Shown: in pieces, positions 8,793 to 19,158 of the stretch
Layout of the letters: each line of letters starts with the position of its first letter
How positions within the stretch are numbered: position 1 is the first letter of the stretch
Origin: Teratosphaeria epicoccoides
Lineage: Eukaryota > Ascomycota > Dothideomycetes > Mycosphaerellales > Teratosphaeriaceae
Direction of reading: 5' to 3'
Length of the DNA: 21,422 nucleotides
Assembly: GCA_021401465.1 (NCBI GenBank)
Contig: JADDMT010000269.1
Coordinates: 1-21,422 of the forward strand
Position numbers and translations under genes: made by a program
The notes under the pieces: generated by a model
Seen by the model: the letters and a program-made list of their open reading frames with translations, nothing else
The model's database searches: none
What the model was told of the DNA's origin: nothing

Positions 8793-11700
8793 GTGTCTGA
8801 AACCTCCCTAGAGGGGAGGCGAAAGAAGGACAAGCCTAAGACAACCGAATGGCTACTACGGGTATCCAAGCTGCCTGTCACTAATAGTGTAGACTCGTGG
8901 CCTGCCTGGCGCCTATCCGGTGCGGTCCGAGTTAACGGCTCGCTCGAGCTAGTAGACTATATGTTAGATGACCTTGCGGAGGTCAACGTGATACCCTAGA
9001 GGGTAATCGTACGGCTCGGTTTAAAGCCGATCCTAGGAGCCCTGCTGCCTACCATGAAGTCCTTTTAGGGCGAAGGCGTAGCGGCTCGAGGCGCGTACAA
9101 CGTGCGCCTCTAACTCGCGGACTCCTCGGGAGAAGTGCGCGAGACTAACGAAGTCTTCTACGCTAAAGACGTTCCTGATAAGGAGCTCCTACTCGGCCGC
9201 CCTTAGCGCCACAAGTAGGGAGTCGTTGTTAATAGAGCTACTAACAACTAGTTCTATAGCTCTATAGGCGAAGTTCCTACGGTGCAGATGCGTGACGCAC
9301 GTAGCTTCTACAGGGACATAAAGAAGGTCTAATGCGTTTATGCGGTCTACATACGGAACGTTAAGGAGGACGTTACCCTTCTGCCTAAGTTAGAGGAATA
9401 CGCCGATATTTTCGACGTAGAGGCTGCGGCCTATGCCTAGGCCCTAGACGCGGAACATGCGATTAACCTTAAGGAGGGCTACAACCCTCCGCATCGACCT
9501 CTATACCCTATGTCGGAATCGCAGCTCGAAACACTTCGAGACTATCTCTACAAGGCGCAAAGGAACGCGTGGAACCGACGAAGCGACAGCGAGGCTAGAG
9601 CGCTAGTTATGTTCGTCCTGAAGAAGGACAACACGCTCTACCTATGCGTTAACTATAGGGGCCTTAACGCGGTAACTTAGAAGAACCGCTGCCCCCTACT
9701 ACTTATTAGCGAGACGCTTGACCGCCTTAGTCGCGCCGCTATCTTCTTGTCTATCGACTTGAAGGACGCCTACTACTAGATACTAATCCGAAAGGGCGAC
9801 AAGTAGAAGACTACATTCCAAATATAGTACAGACACTTCGAGTATACAGTGATGCCGTTTAGCTTGACTAACGCACTAGCAACGTTCTAAGCGTATATTA
9901 ACTAGGCCCTAGCCGGCCTCGTTAACACCTGCTACGTAGTATATTTAGACGATATACTAGTCTATTCTGACTCGAAGCAGGAGCATATTTGGCATCTAAG
10001 TATAGTGCTCGAATAGCTCCGCAAGTTCGCTCTGTACGCGAACCTAAAGAAGTGCTTATTCCTGACAGATAGGATTGAGTTTCTCGGATACATTGTCTCC
10101 ATGGAAGGAGTCATTATAGATGACCGAAGGGTGTCTGTAATTGCGGAGTAGCCGTAGCTAACTACCCTCTGAGAAGTGCAGGTGTTCCTAGGATTTACTA
10201 ACTTCTATCGCAGATTCATATAATCTTACTCGAAGATCGTGGCTCCCCTCACGGCCCTCGTAAAGGGCGCGGTTCGAGGAAAAAAGCCAGGGAAAGTGCC
10301 TTAGGAGGAGGCTTAGAGTAAGGCCTTCTCTAAACTTAAAGCAGCTTTTCAAACTACGCCTATACTTCGGCACTTTGACCCCGCTACGAAGATCCGGATA
10401 GAGACCGATGCTTCAAAATTCGTAATAGCCGCAATTATATCGCAGCTCTAGTCGCACGAAGGTAGTACGCAATAGTACCTGATTGCCTTCTAGTCGCGGA
10501 AGATGCAGGGCGCTAAGCTTAACTATGAGACTCACGACTAAGAACTTTTGGCTATTGTTGACGGCTTCAAGGAGTACTGACACTACCTCGAAGGCGTAGC
10601 GCACCCTATTAAGGTGCTTACTAACTATAACAACCTTCGTGGCTTCATGGGCGTGAAGCAGCTAAGTAGTCAGCAAGCAAGGTAGGCGACTTTCCTCGCT
10701 AGCTTTGACTTCGTTATCTAGCATCGTTCTAGAAAGACGAATCTGGCCGATAGTCCTTCGCGACGACTAGACTACGACACTAGGGAAGAGGGTGACTAAC
10801 AGCTTCTCCCTACGCTACAAACGAAGCTTGTAGTTTAGGGCAGCGATCTGTCGTTAGCTCCTCTTGTAGGTCGACTGCGGGTCTAATAGGGCCTCATGGC
10901 CTCCGCTAGTAACGAACCCTCCTATCCGGCAGTTATGGCGACCGTGTCTAGCTCGATCCGTGCGGTAGTTAACCGGCTTACATGCGGTAAGCATGCGATG
11001 TCTAAAGAACCCTTTAAAGAAGTCTCGAGACTTATTCAGCGATTACAAGAGCGAGAACCGGAGTTAATCAATGAGGGTATAGCCCTCTAGGACACCGTAG
11101 GCAGTCCGAAGTACTAGACTAAGTCAGGCGACTTGTAGTACTTTGACAATAGGCTCTACGTACCTGCTAACCGCGTACTCTGTTCGCAGCTCCTCCGTAT
11201 TCATCATGACGATAAACTCGCGGGCCATTTTAGCGTAGAGAAGACGAACGCACTTCTCGGACGCAAATACTAGTAGCCTACGCTAGAACAGGATGTCTCT
11301 GACTATGTCAAATCCTGCCAGACGTGCCAGATTAGCAAATCTCGGCGCTATCGCCCCTACGGCGATGCTTAGGCGCTCCTACTACTAGAGAGACTATAGC
11401 AAGACTTGACCATGGATTTCATTACTGATTTGCCGCCAGCAAAGTAGAAAGGCGATGTGGTTAATGCTGTCCTTGTAGTAGTCAACTAATACTCGAAGAT
11501 GAATGTCTTCATCCTATATACGAAAAGGTGCACAAGCGGCGAGCTTGCGCGGCTACTTTGCGACGAAGTCATATAGCGCTTCAGTGTCCCCCGAAGTATC
11601 CTATTAGATTGAGGTTCTGTCTTCACTAGTAAATACTAGCAAGAATTTGTGTTTAAGGCATGTGTTAAGCACCGCCTAAGTACAGCATTCCATCTACAGA

Positions 11701-12518
11701 CTAATAGTCAGACTTAACGTATAAACTAGACTCTTAAGTAGTACCTTTAGTACTACTACGCTAAGAACTAGGATGCCTAGGCCGACGCAATTCCTATGGC
11801 GGAATTTGCAGTTAATAACAGCGTGCATGCTACTATGCGCATGTCGCCATTTCAGATTCTTTATGGCTTTGATCTAGAAATACACCTAGAACTGCCTTAG
11901 GACGAGTCTTCTGAGGAGAGGGTGCCGGCTGCCGCGGAATTAGCGCGGCGTATGCGCGAGGTACATTCGGTGCTAATAGAACACTAGAAAAAGGCCTCAG
12001 AATCCTAGATTAAACATAATAACGCCCGTGCTAAACCGATGTAGTACGCAGTTAGTACGAAGGTGTTACTGTCGACAAAGAATCTTAAGCTGAAACTTCT
12101 AAGCAAGAAGATGACGCCAAGGTTCGTCGGACCCTTCCGGATACGTGACGCGATAGGCTCGCAGGCGTACTTGCTATCGTTGCCATCGTCGTATCATGTG
12201 CATGACGTCTTCTACGTATCTCTACTCGAACTATAGGTACAGCGCGAGGGCGAAGAGCCCGCGGACCTAATGCTAGTAGCAGAAGAGAACGAAGAGTAGG
12301 AAGTCGAGGGTATTAAGGACAGTATGCGGCGTAAGGGCGTAACGCACTATCTAGTGAAGTAGAAAGGATACCTACCTAAGTACACATAATAGGTTCTAGC
12401 CGAAGACTACAAGAACGCTCCGGAAGCTATTTGTGAATTCGAAGAGCGGAGGAGGCGTAAGCAGGGCTTAAGAAGGTCGATTCGTAGGAAGATGAGGGTT
12501 CTAGAGCAGGATTCTTAA
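8793..12518 (+). pseudogene. pol: pol of copy B: protease, RT, RNase H, integrase, chromodomain (RIP-broken)
   Basis: The frame is continuous with gag, so this was one gag-pol polyprotein of about 1650 codons with no frameshift. The protease block near 8960-8993 reads M-L-D-D-L-A-E-V-N-V-I, aligning with the usual L-x-D-(S/T/D)-G-A-x-x-N-x-I but with Leu for the active-site Gly. RT starts near 9390; Y-L-D-D is at 9942-9953. RNase H has Asp at 10407. The integrase zinc site and Asp 11415 and Asp 11607 remain, but the catalytic Glu codon (11715-11717) is TAA. The chromodomain is at about 12294-12452. TAA 12516-12518 is the nominal stop. It is collinear with copy A. Confidence 0.92.
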
Positions 12519-12659
12519 CACGTGTATGTAGCGCATAACGCGCGAAGTAATAACAAGAAGCAAACGCCCTACTTATACATCATTAATGCCTAAAGGCATA
12601 CCTAGAATAAACCTAAGAAGAACAAGAGACATGCTCGGATTAGCTTCGTAGCTAATGCT
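12519..12659 (+). other. Possible pol tail in copy B
   Basis: The pol frame continues as in copy A (2947-3087) with Lys-rich text and two internal TAGs or TAAs. The codon that closes the frame in copy A (TAG) is AAG here (12660-12662). It may be coding or 3' untranslated. Confidence 0.35.
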
Positions 12660-14155
12660 AAGCGACTACTAGTCAGGGGCTTCCTGACTAAACCTAAAGC
12701 AGGAGAGTCTTTCTTGTTACGGTCCGCTAGGGACTGCCTACCCGCACGGGGTCTACTAAACACCCTGAAGCGACTATGAGTAACGGGGGTAGCAACGCCA
12801 TGAAGAGAGGCTAGCATCTTCTTCTTTAGTAGGTTGCGAGGGAGCTTGTCTTCAGAGCCTATAGTAGCCGGAGAACTAGCGACACCCTTACCGCGCCTAG
12901 TCGCGACGAGTACCTCATCCTTAGCATTAGAAGGCGAAGAGACTCGAGCGCGCTTGCGGCTATCGCGCTCGGCCCTCGAGATCATCTTGCGCTTCTTGAC
13001 ACGAGTGTCGACCACATCATCGGACTTAGTGTCTCCCTTAGGCGCAACTAGTGCGGTGACACTATAGCGCGAAGGGATTACGTTAGGACCGAAGGTATCC
13101 TAGATGTCGTCATCCTCCTTATCCTCAAAGATCTAGCCTAGAGGCTTGTGCCTTAGCGTCTTAACGGACGTAGTGCGGGTCGCAAGCAGGGAAGGCTCGG
13201 CTTCCTCGTCACTGACCTCAATTTCGGCCCTAGCCCTCTTCTTCTTCTTAGACAGTAGCGTCGAGGCGGCGTAGGCGGCGGCGCTACAATGTGTTAGCTG
13301 TACGCACGCAACAGGATTCGAGTGAGTAACTTACGGCTTAGTCCTTAGGACCGGCTTAGAGGCAGGCTGTCTCTCGGTATGGCGCTAGGGCGTAGCCTTA
13401 GCGGCGGGAGCGGTGAATTGCTTGATGACCTTCTTGCAGATTATCCGCGTCTTAAAGTCATCGTCAATAGAGGCAAGGGCCCCGAGTTGCTAACGCTAAC
13501 AGCTAGTCGGATATTTCTCGACGCTAACGTTAGCCTAGCGGAGAAAGTCAGCATCTATACTTAGAGGGTACCCGCACTATATGCATACTATGGCGAAGGT
13601 CTCGACCCTAACGGTTAGCACCTTCAAGATCTTCTAGACTAAGTCTGCGATTAGACCTAGACAAACGTTTTCGCCTGTTAGCAGAGAGTCGAAGCGAACA
13701 CTGCCGTGAGAACGGTTAGCAGTCGCGGTGAAGCACGAGAGGGCGCTAAGCAGGTAGGCGAGTGCCTCGTAGTACTTAGCCTGTAGCCTGTTCATAGTCA
13801 GAGTACCTTTGGCAATCCCCTTGTCGCGCGTACTCTAGAAGTCATCGATGTTACGGCAGAGCTAGTTGTACTCGCTGTACACCTCTTCAGGGAGGTCTTA
13901 GCATTTTTGATGCTTGCTATTACAGTTGACACAATTGTAGTAGACACTACCCTCATTAAACCTGCTGACGTAGATCTCGGCTACGCTTCGGTTAGTACTA
14001 GTCACGCATACCTCGCGGGTAGGGGACGCCTTACTAACACGCGGAGGAGAGATGTGTGCAGCTTAGCTACTAAGGTTGTCGAGGCATTGTCGACACAAGC
14101 GACGATCGCGGGCAGAGCGAGTAGCGTCGAACTTAGTCTGTAGCACATGAGCCAT
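12602..14155 (-). pseudogene. Antisense accessory gene of the chromovirus, copy B
   Basis: This is the same gene as at 3087-4583: ATG 14155-14153, a 51-bp intron at 13334-13284, the same Cys/His cluster and basic C-terminus. A long stop-free stretch covers its C-terminal part (13015-12602). The copy A stop codon (TAA) reads TTA here because of one transversion at 12660, so the frame runs 19 codons further to 12602; those residues are just the complement of the pol tail. In-frame stops elsewhere differ partly from copy A, and a new TAG lies in the acidic run near 13100. Shared start, intron and frame over nearly 500 codons in two independently mutated copies argue for a real ancestral gene. 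Function unknown. Confidence 0.68.
13284..13334 (-). other. Intron of the antisense gene, copy B
   Basis: GTAAGT donor, GCTAAC branch site and TAG acceptor are all kept, although a nearby base differs from copy A. Length is again 51 bp. Confidence 0.68.
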
Positions 14156-14939
14156 TATAGCTAAGACAAGTTGATTGATCTTGATTGATTAATTAAAGAA
14201 GAAGGAGCTCTAGTATAGACCCGCAGACATGGCGAGGCGCAAGCTAAGCGAAGTAGGAGCGGAGGTTGATTTTAGTGTCTTAGAACAGGAAAGTTTAGGA
14301 AGCGACGAGGTTTTTATACCCTCTAACAGCCCCCCTGTTGCCTACCGCAACCGTTAAGCTAGTGACTCGAACTACATGCGTAGAGTACCTGCCTTTAGTT
14401 GACTTACAAGGGGACCGAATGATGTAATAACGGATAACGCGGCTGTCACGCATGTGTGCCGACTGCACTCGTGCTAGCCTACTAGCATGGAAATGTGGCG
14501 AGGCCCGCGCTAGGAGCGCGCTCCTACTATTTCGAGCGGCGCGCATAGAGCGTCCGCGTAATTTCCTACTACCCTAAGGTTCTGCGACACGTTCTTCACA
14601 GTCACGACTAAATAGGGACGGCTAAGCTACTTGGCAAGGCTGGCGCGCATGCTCGCCCTATAATTTCAAGGATTAACCAAAGTACGTACTCGTGGTTTCC
14701 TGATATCTCGATCTGCATGTAAAGCGAAGGTATTACGAAGCCGCCTAACATGTGACGGATTGAAACCTGCCTGAGTTAGCAGCCTCTGCCCTGCACTCGC
14801 TGCGAAGGTGTTAAGGTATGCGCATAACACATGTTACGTAGGCTATCTACCTATTTACCCTTGCGCGGTGTAAGCGTGCCACATCCCGTACCCTATATGT
14901 TCCGCGTGCGTCACTTAGTAAGGCTAGGGACATCCTCAT
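14156..14939. other. Non-coding spacer between antisense gene and polypurine tract, copy B
   Basis: Collinear with 4584-5367. No supportable coding frame. It contains the antisense TATA box and the same GC-rich palindromic patch near 14507-14550. Confidence 0.5.
14309..14320 (-). promoter_or_regulatory. TATA box of the antisense gene, copy B
   Basis: GGTATAAAAACC on the minus strand, identical to copy A and the same distance (about 155 bp) upstream of the antisense ATG. Confidence 0.55.
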
Positions 14940-14953
14940 AGGAGGAGGGGCAG
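14940..14953 (+). other. Polypurine tract of copy B
   Basis: AGGAGGAGGGGCAG directly before the 3' LTR, as in copy A. Confidence 0.8.
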
Positions 14954-15313
14954 TGATACGGTTGATACTAGGGGGCCATTAGAACCACATAGGTTCTAAT
15001 GGCTACCTATGGCATGTAGTGACCCTGCTACATATGGCAAGGGGGTCCTTCGTACATACGTTAGCTCGTATGTTATCCGAGTAGGATCAGTTGTCGACGT
15101 AGGACGCCCCTATGTCGCTAACCCTATAGTACCCCTGCGGGGTTAGGCTCGGACATGCTTTCCCTAATTAAGGAGCGTCGGGGGTTATAAGCACCCTTAG
15201 CGCCACCTCTGCGATAAGCAGAAAGTAGCGCTGTCTTGTACCTACTAAAAGGTCGGATTACTCTGTCACACTGCGAGATATTTTCATATCATATAGCATA
15301 TACATCTATATTA
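14954..15313 (+). repeat. 3' LTR of copy B
   Basis: TGATA...TATTA, 360 bp, followed by CTACC. It differs from the 5' LTR at 22 positions by my count, all transitions but one. The first hairpin keeps pairing with both arms shifted (GCCATTAGAACC/GGTTCTAATGGC). The AGAAAGCAG motif reads AGAAAGTAG here. Confidence 0.93.
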
Positions 15314-15318
15314 CTACC
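15314..15318. repeat. Target site duplication of copy B, right (CTACC)
   Basis: Matches 7140-7144 exactly and closes the element. Confidence 0.92.
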
Positions 15319-16560
15319 TTCGTGTTAACCCCGGGTAATTGTCGACTTCTAGACTGTCTGCCGCTAATAGTTTGACGATATCTTGTATAGTAGATGCCGA
15401 AAACTGACCTCCCCTGCTCGTGTCTACAACGCCTCTACTGTCGCTAGGAATTTAAGTTACAATTCCCTACTACTACTAAAGAAGGCGCTTGTTTCCTAGA
15501 ACATGCGCTCCTTTGCTACTATCGACCGCGCAATTCGGCTAAGTAGGCTAAGCTGCTCTATCCGTTCTTCTAACGTAGCGTACAGGCGTAAGTAATCGTC
15601 GTGTTAAAGTGTAAGGCCCGCTTCGATCGTACCTATACTCTACTATCATAGCGCCTTAGGTTTGTAAATCATGCTGCGCTAGGTCTTAGAGGTTCTTGTC
15701 GAGGAAACACGCATACTCATCGTTTAGGCTATGCCTATATCGTGTCTGTTTAAATTACAGATGTTAGGATTACTTAAAACACGCGTTGTTTATACTTGTT
15801 AGTCTCTTGGCTAACTTCAGATAAAAGATGCGGCAGACCCTTCCGCGCTTTTCGTACCTTATTGCTATAGCCGTAGCCGTCGTATATGCGACGCCGCATT
15901 GTCTATCTTCTAGTCCGCTACGACACTATCTGTAGTAGGCATGATCTAGACGCTAGGGTCCTAATAATTGTAGCACTTAAGACACGCATATAGGAACAGG
16001 ATACTCGAGCCTATGCGCGCAAGGTAACCGTTTCCTTGCCTAACATGTACTGACTTTAACTAGTATCTCTAGTAGGTAGTAGAGAACAGTTACATCCTAG
16101 ACAGATTTAATAAGATAGCTAGGTTCATCGGGCTAGATTACAGGTCGAAAGATAAGGCTATTATTGTAGGGGACTTCGTAACTACTAATCCTATTGTTAA
16201 AGGCTAGTAAGACGACCCTTAGTTGCTTATATCGACCGTGAACAAAATTAAGAGTAGCGTAACTCTTGTACCTGCTAACGCTATCACGATACTAGATGAC
16301 AACTTAAAACAGCAGTTAACTAGGCAAGCCTGTAGCAGGGTTAGTCGCACTAGATTAATGCAGTTAGCGCGATTAACAGAGGCAATAAGATTTTACTAGG
16401 TTGCGCTATAGAGCTAATTCGGAGAGTAGACCATGAACTGTTAGCAGACTAGTGACGACTTCATTAATACCATGCGCGATGATTAGGGCGAGTAGAGAGG
16501 CATAGGATCGTACGGGCTACGCAGGCTAGCGTAAGATGACAGATTAACTAGGGTTTGACT
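15319..16560 (+). pseudogene. Decayed SNF2-helicase-like gene, segment right of copy B
   Basis: The frame from 15320 continues the frame at 6834-7144 across the insertion. Motifs fitting an SNF2 C-terminal helicase domain appear in order: R-I-L-I-V near 15710 followed by P-I-S-C-L-F (motif IV region), D-P-S-A-L-F-V at 15836 with an S-R-S-R-R patch (motif V region), and M-I-(stop)-T-L-G at 15941 (motif VI start). The frame then probably shifts, with a better reading one base later to about 16050. Further on, 16160-16177 (I-I-V-G-D-F) and 16223-16348 give a second helicase-like block: L-I-S-T-V, then A-N, a Asp, and R-Q-A-x-x-R-V-x-R. SNF2 enzymes are ATP-driven DNA translocases that remodel chromatin. 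Stops throughout make this a pseudogene. The assignment comes from motif order only, and the family is uncertain. Confidence 0.48.
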
Positions 16561-17314
16561 ACAATCTTGTAATAGAGTAATGCTAGTAGTCATGCGCGAG
16601 TAGTATCGTTTTAGATAGTAACTATACAAGTACCTCATCTAATAGAGTATATGCATAATACCGATCATCTCGTCTGTTCGAATGTACTCGACGACTACTA
16701 AATGCTAGTAGTATACTAGCAGTACGTCTACTACTACTACGTCAAGGTCCGACCCATAGATCGCTACTACACGTTTTAAACCCTTACAATCGACAGACAA
16801 CGACTGCTAGTAGTATGCTAGCGGCACTCCTACTACGTCTACGCTACACATCTAAGCCGCTAGTAATAGAGGGTATGACTCTATACATATGAATACTATA
16901 CACTTTAGATTTATATATGAAACTACTCGAAATTCGGGATTCCTGGCCAAAATAGCGCTCGTACTGCCTGCGATTAACAGAATGAGTTAGCTAATATAAC
17001 TGCCGCTAGTATACTCCCGGCACATCCATTTTCGTCTACTCTAGGCCCTCCTTTACTACTACACTCTAATAACACTCCCTTCTTCTATCAACCTAAACAC
17101 TAACCCTAACTACGCACAGCTAGCTAACAGGACGAACCGTCCGAGCGGCAATTAGCTACCCGCGTAGCACGCGCACCTTTCTAGGGGTCAGGTGTTTATA
17201 GTGATTAACGCGTCTATAAGCGCCGTAGCCTTTGTAACATACTACGTTAACGATAGCTTCATAGCGTATACTATACTACACAGGCTACAGCAAGGCATTA
17301 AAAGGTCATAGTAG
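16561..17314. other. Intergenic stretch with imperfect palindromes, upstream of the Plavaka remnant
   Basis: No coding frame is supportable. It holds three related palindromes centred on GTA/GTATAC: 16703-16721 (TGCTAGTA-GTA-TACTAGCA, perfect arms), 16805-16826 and 17001-17022 (TGCCG...CGGCA). The first two are followed by CTACTACGTCTAC-like runs. They lie where subterminal repeats of a CACTA-type element would be expected. I did not find a clear CACTA terminal sequence; TACTA near 16697 could be a mutated one. Confidence 0.4.
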
Positions 17315-18666
17315 TTATGCCTAGCATGTTCCTACCTACATGGCGGCGAAGTTTTAGCACTTCATTAATCAGAGCACTATGGATCTTAGACCTGACGAGA
17401 AATACGCGTCAGATTTAAACATCTCCTTAGACTCGAACGACAGAGTCAAAACTTAATTAGCAGACGATGTCCTTACCTACAAGGAGGGGGCATTAGTCGA
17501 CGATGCTACAGGAGTAGATAGGTAGTATGTTGCAAATGAGGAACTAGTCACAGTTGTCGAGCCTGTGTTTAATGAGGCTTACATGTAAGAGAAAGAGATA
17601 GCAGCGACGGCTAGGGCAATTAACGATGACAGCGGTAACATCGACGCGCTTAGTCTCTACGACGACCTAGTAGCATTCACAAGAGACGCCACATCTCTAG
17701 ATAGACGATATGGAGACACGAATGGCAGCTAAACGGGTAGGCTACATGGCGTCACGAGCGAGCATAGCTTAGCTTTAATCTATATGCACGCTAGTAGGCT
17801 GTTGTCTGCTAGGTATGAGTAACCGTATAAGTAGACACCTTTCGGCGTAGGTAGTCTCATAGCAGGCAGGCTAATCAAAGTGTACGTTAAGCCGTAATCC
17901 TACCGAGTTAGTAATAACCTTGACTAGGTCTAACGAACAGACAGATAAGGAACTTAACAAATAGGGCCGTACCTTCTTCTAAAGTAATGCAGATATAGCA
18001 TTCGTATACTAGCTCTTACATAAAGGCATTTCGAGCAACGCTATCGATTGGTTATTCAAGAATCCCCGGCTACAGAAGATCTACGAACTGCTTAGCTTTT
18101 AGTTAGGCGTAGAGCTTAAGGACAAGATCCGAGAAGTAAGTGCCTACTAACTACTATTCATTACAAAGTAGAGTATTACGAACATCGAATTAGAATCTCT
18201 ATAGTCGACCTCTAGTGTTAAGACAGTGCCTCTAAGGCACTAGAAAGTCGAAGACGTTATGCGCTTTCTTATAGGGCACAAGGGTTTTAGGAATGATCTC
18301 GTGTACGCGCCTTATTGCCTCGAGACTCTAGATGACCTGCCTAGGCGGATCTATTAGGACATAGCCTCTGTAGACTAGTAGTAGGACAAACAGAAAGAGC
18401 TTGGAATAGACGGAGCGACAATTGTGCTACTAATTCTTGCTAGTAATAAGACACAGGTTACTAATTATCAAGGTAACCTGATCGCATAGCTAGTGTACTT
18501 GACGATTAGCAACCTGCCTAGATCGGTTCGTAACTCTAACTATCGACTAGGTAGCATGCTCCTAGCGATGCTACTAGTAGTTAAAGGTAGGAAAGGAAGC
18601 ATCAGGGACGAGCTATACTATCGCTACATGAAGACAATGTTCGACCCTATTACTAAGCTCGCTATA
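17315..18666 (+). pseudogene. Plavaka-type (CACTA-related) transposase, decayed, cut by copy C
   Basis: An N-terminal zinc-finger-like pattern (Cys 17318, Cys 17327, His 17363, His 17375; C-x2-C-x11-H-x3-H) is followed by an acidic linker in another frame. From about 17956 to 18666 one frame reads text typical of fungal Plavaka transposases: G-I-S-S-N-A-I-D-W-L-F-K-N-P near 18030, G-A-T-I-V...I-L-A-S-N-K-T-Q-V-T near 18415-18460, then V-Y-L-T-I-S-N-L-P-R-S-V-R and G-S-M-L-L-A-M-L (about 18493-18570). The usual D-K-T reads N-K-T. It ends at 18666 where the LTR of copy C starts; the remainder should lie beyond copy C. Many stops and two or more frame changes (introns or indels) mean it is inactive. 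Confidence 0.8.
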
Positions 18667-18733
18667 TGTCATGAGTGTCAGGAGTACTGTCCGGAGTACT
18701 GTAGGATACAGGATCATGTGGGTCCTGAGTGCT

Positions 18734-18771
18734 ATGAGTCATAGTACCGTCATGGGAGTACTATGAGTCAT
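18734..18771. promoter_or_regulatory. Paired Gcn4/AP-1-type sites in the C LTR
   Basis: ATGAGTCAT occurs at 18734-18742 and 18763-18771, 29 bp apart, upstream of the LTR TATA box. This is the optimal palindromic site of Gcn4/CPC1-class bZIP activators. Both sites are intact in copy C' (6757-6765 and 6728-6736) although the copies are mutated nearby. Binding is inference. Confidence 0.5.
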
Positions 18772-18791
18772 AGGCATAGTCATGGAAGAAA

Positions 18792-18890
18792 GGATCTGTC
18801 ACGTGAGGACAGATCCCTAGATCTGTAGGGTTAGTCTACAGATCCATAGGCTTGCAAGGAAGAAGGGATCTGTCACGTGATGACAGACCC
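18792..18890. repeat. Tandem hairpin repeats with CACGTG in the C LTR
   Basis: GGATCTGTC (18792-18800) pairs with GACAGATCC (18808-18816). A second copy starts 74 bp later (18866) and has GACAGACCC as its right arm. Each carries CACGTG (18800-18805; 18874-18879), the E-box bound by bHLH factors. AGATCTGTAGGGTTAGTC follows each repeat. In copy C' the boxes are mutated. Confidence 0.6.
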
Positions 18891-18980
18891 TTAGATCTGT
18901 AGGGTTAGTCCACAGATCTACAGACATGGATCTGTCGGGTCTGTTGACAGATCTAACAGAGCTGCTCTGTCGCTCTCTAG

Positions 18981-18986
18981 TATATA
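18981..18986 (+). promoter_or_regulatory. TATA box of the C LTR
   Basis: TATATA, 39 bp upstream of GTGCTTAA (19020-19027), the mutated form of GTGCTCAA kept in copy C' (6472-6479, minus strand). This is the likely promoter for the genomic RNA. Confidence 0.55.
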
Positions 18987-19158
18987 GGGATGGCTTTAGG
19001 ACAGGCAGTTAGGAGCTTCGTGCTTAATCTCAATTCAATCCTCTCTTGCTTAGAGGAGAGTTAGTTACAAGGTCAACTGCTATTGTCGATATTCTTCACA
19101 GCTCCCGAGTCTAACACCTAGTCACCTTCCTGCTATTAGCACCTACCCTTATGACATT

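Larger units (their letters stand above)
7145..15313 (+). mobile_element. Full-length chromovirus copy B with antisense accessory gene
   Basis: This 8169-bp element has two 360-bp LTRs, a 5-bp target duplication, one long gag-pol frame (7554-12518), an antisense gene (14155-12659) and a polypurine tract before the 3' LTR. The two LTRs differ at 22 of 360 positions by my count, 21 of them transitions. It sits inside the decayed SNF2-like gene. All frames carry RIP-type stops, so it cannot make its own proteins. Extra DNA of about 2.4 kb between pol and 3' LTR distinguishes it from standard chromoviruses. Confidence 0.95.
18667..19156 (+). repeat. 5' LTR of copy C (490 bp)
   Basis: Inverted ends TGTCAT...ATGACA set the borders; copy C' shows the same left edge. 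U3 begins with a tandem GGAGTACTGT repeat, carries two ATGAGTCAT sites, two repeats of a GGATCTGTC/GACAGATCC hairpin around CACGTG, then TATATA at 18981-18986. The right border is inferred from the inverted ends, since the 3' LTR is outside the window. Confidence 0.78.

Noticed and set aside
15314..15942. Minus-strand frame with a coiled-coil-like stretch, which also reads through the copy B insertion to 6833
   Set aside because: The plus strand of the same bases carries ordered SNF2-like motifs and an equally continuous frame across the insertion; the minus reading has about 19 stops in 210 codons and matches nothing I know.
17090..17110. Telomere-like CTAAACACTAACCCTAAC
   Set aside because: A single short stretch without a tandem array of the telomere unit.
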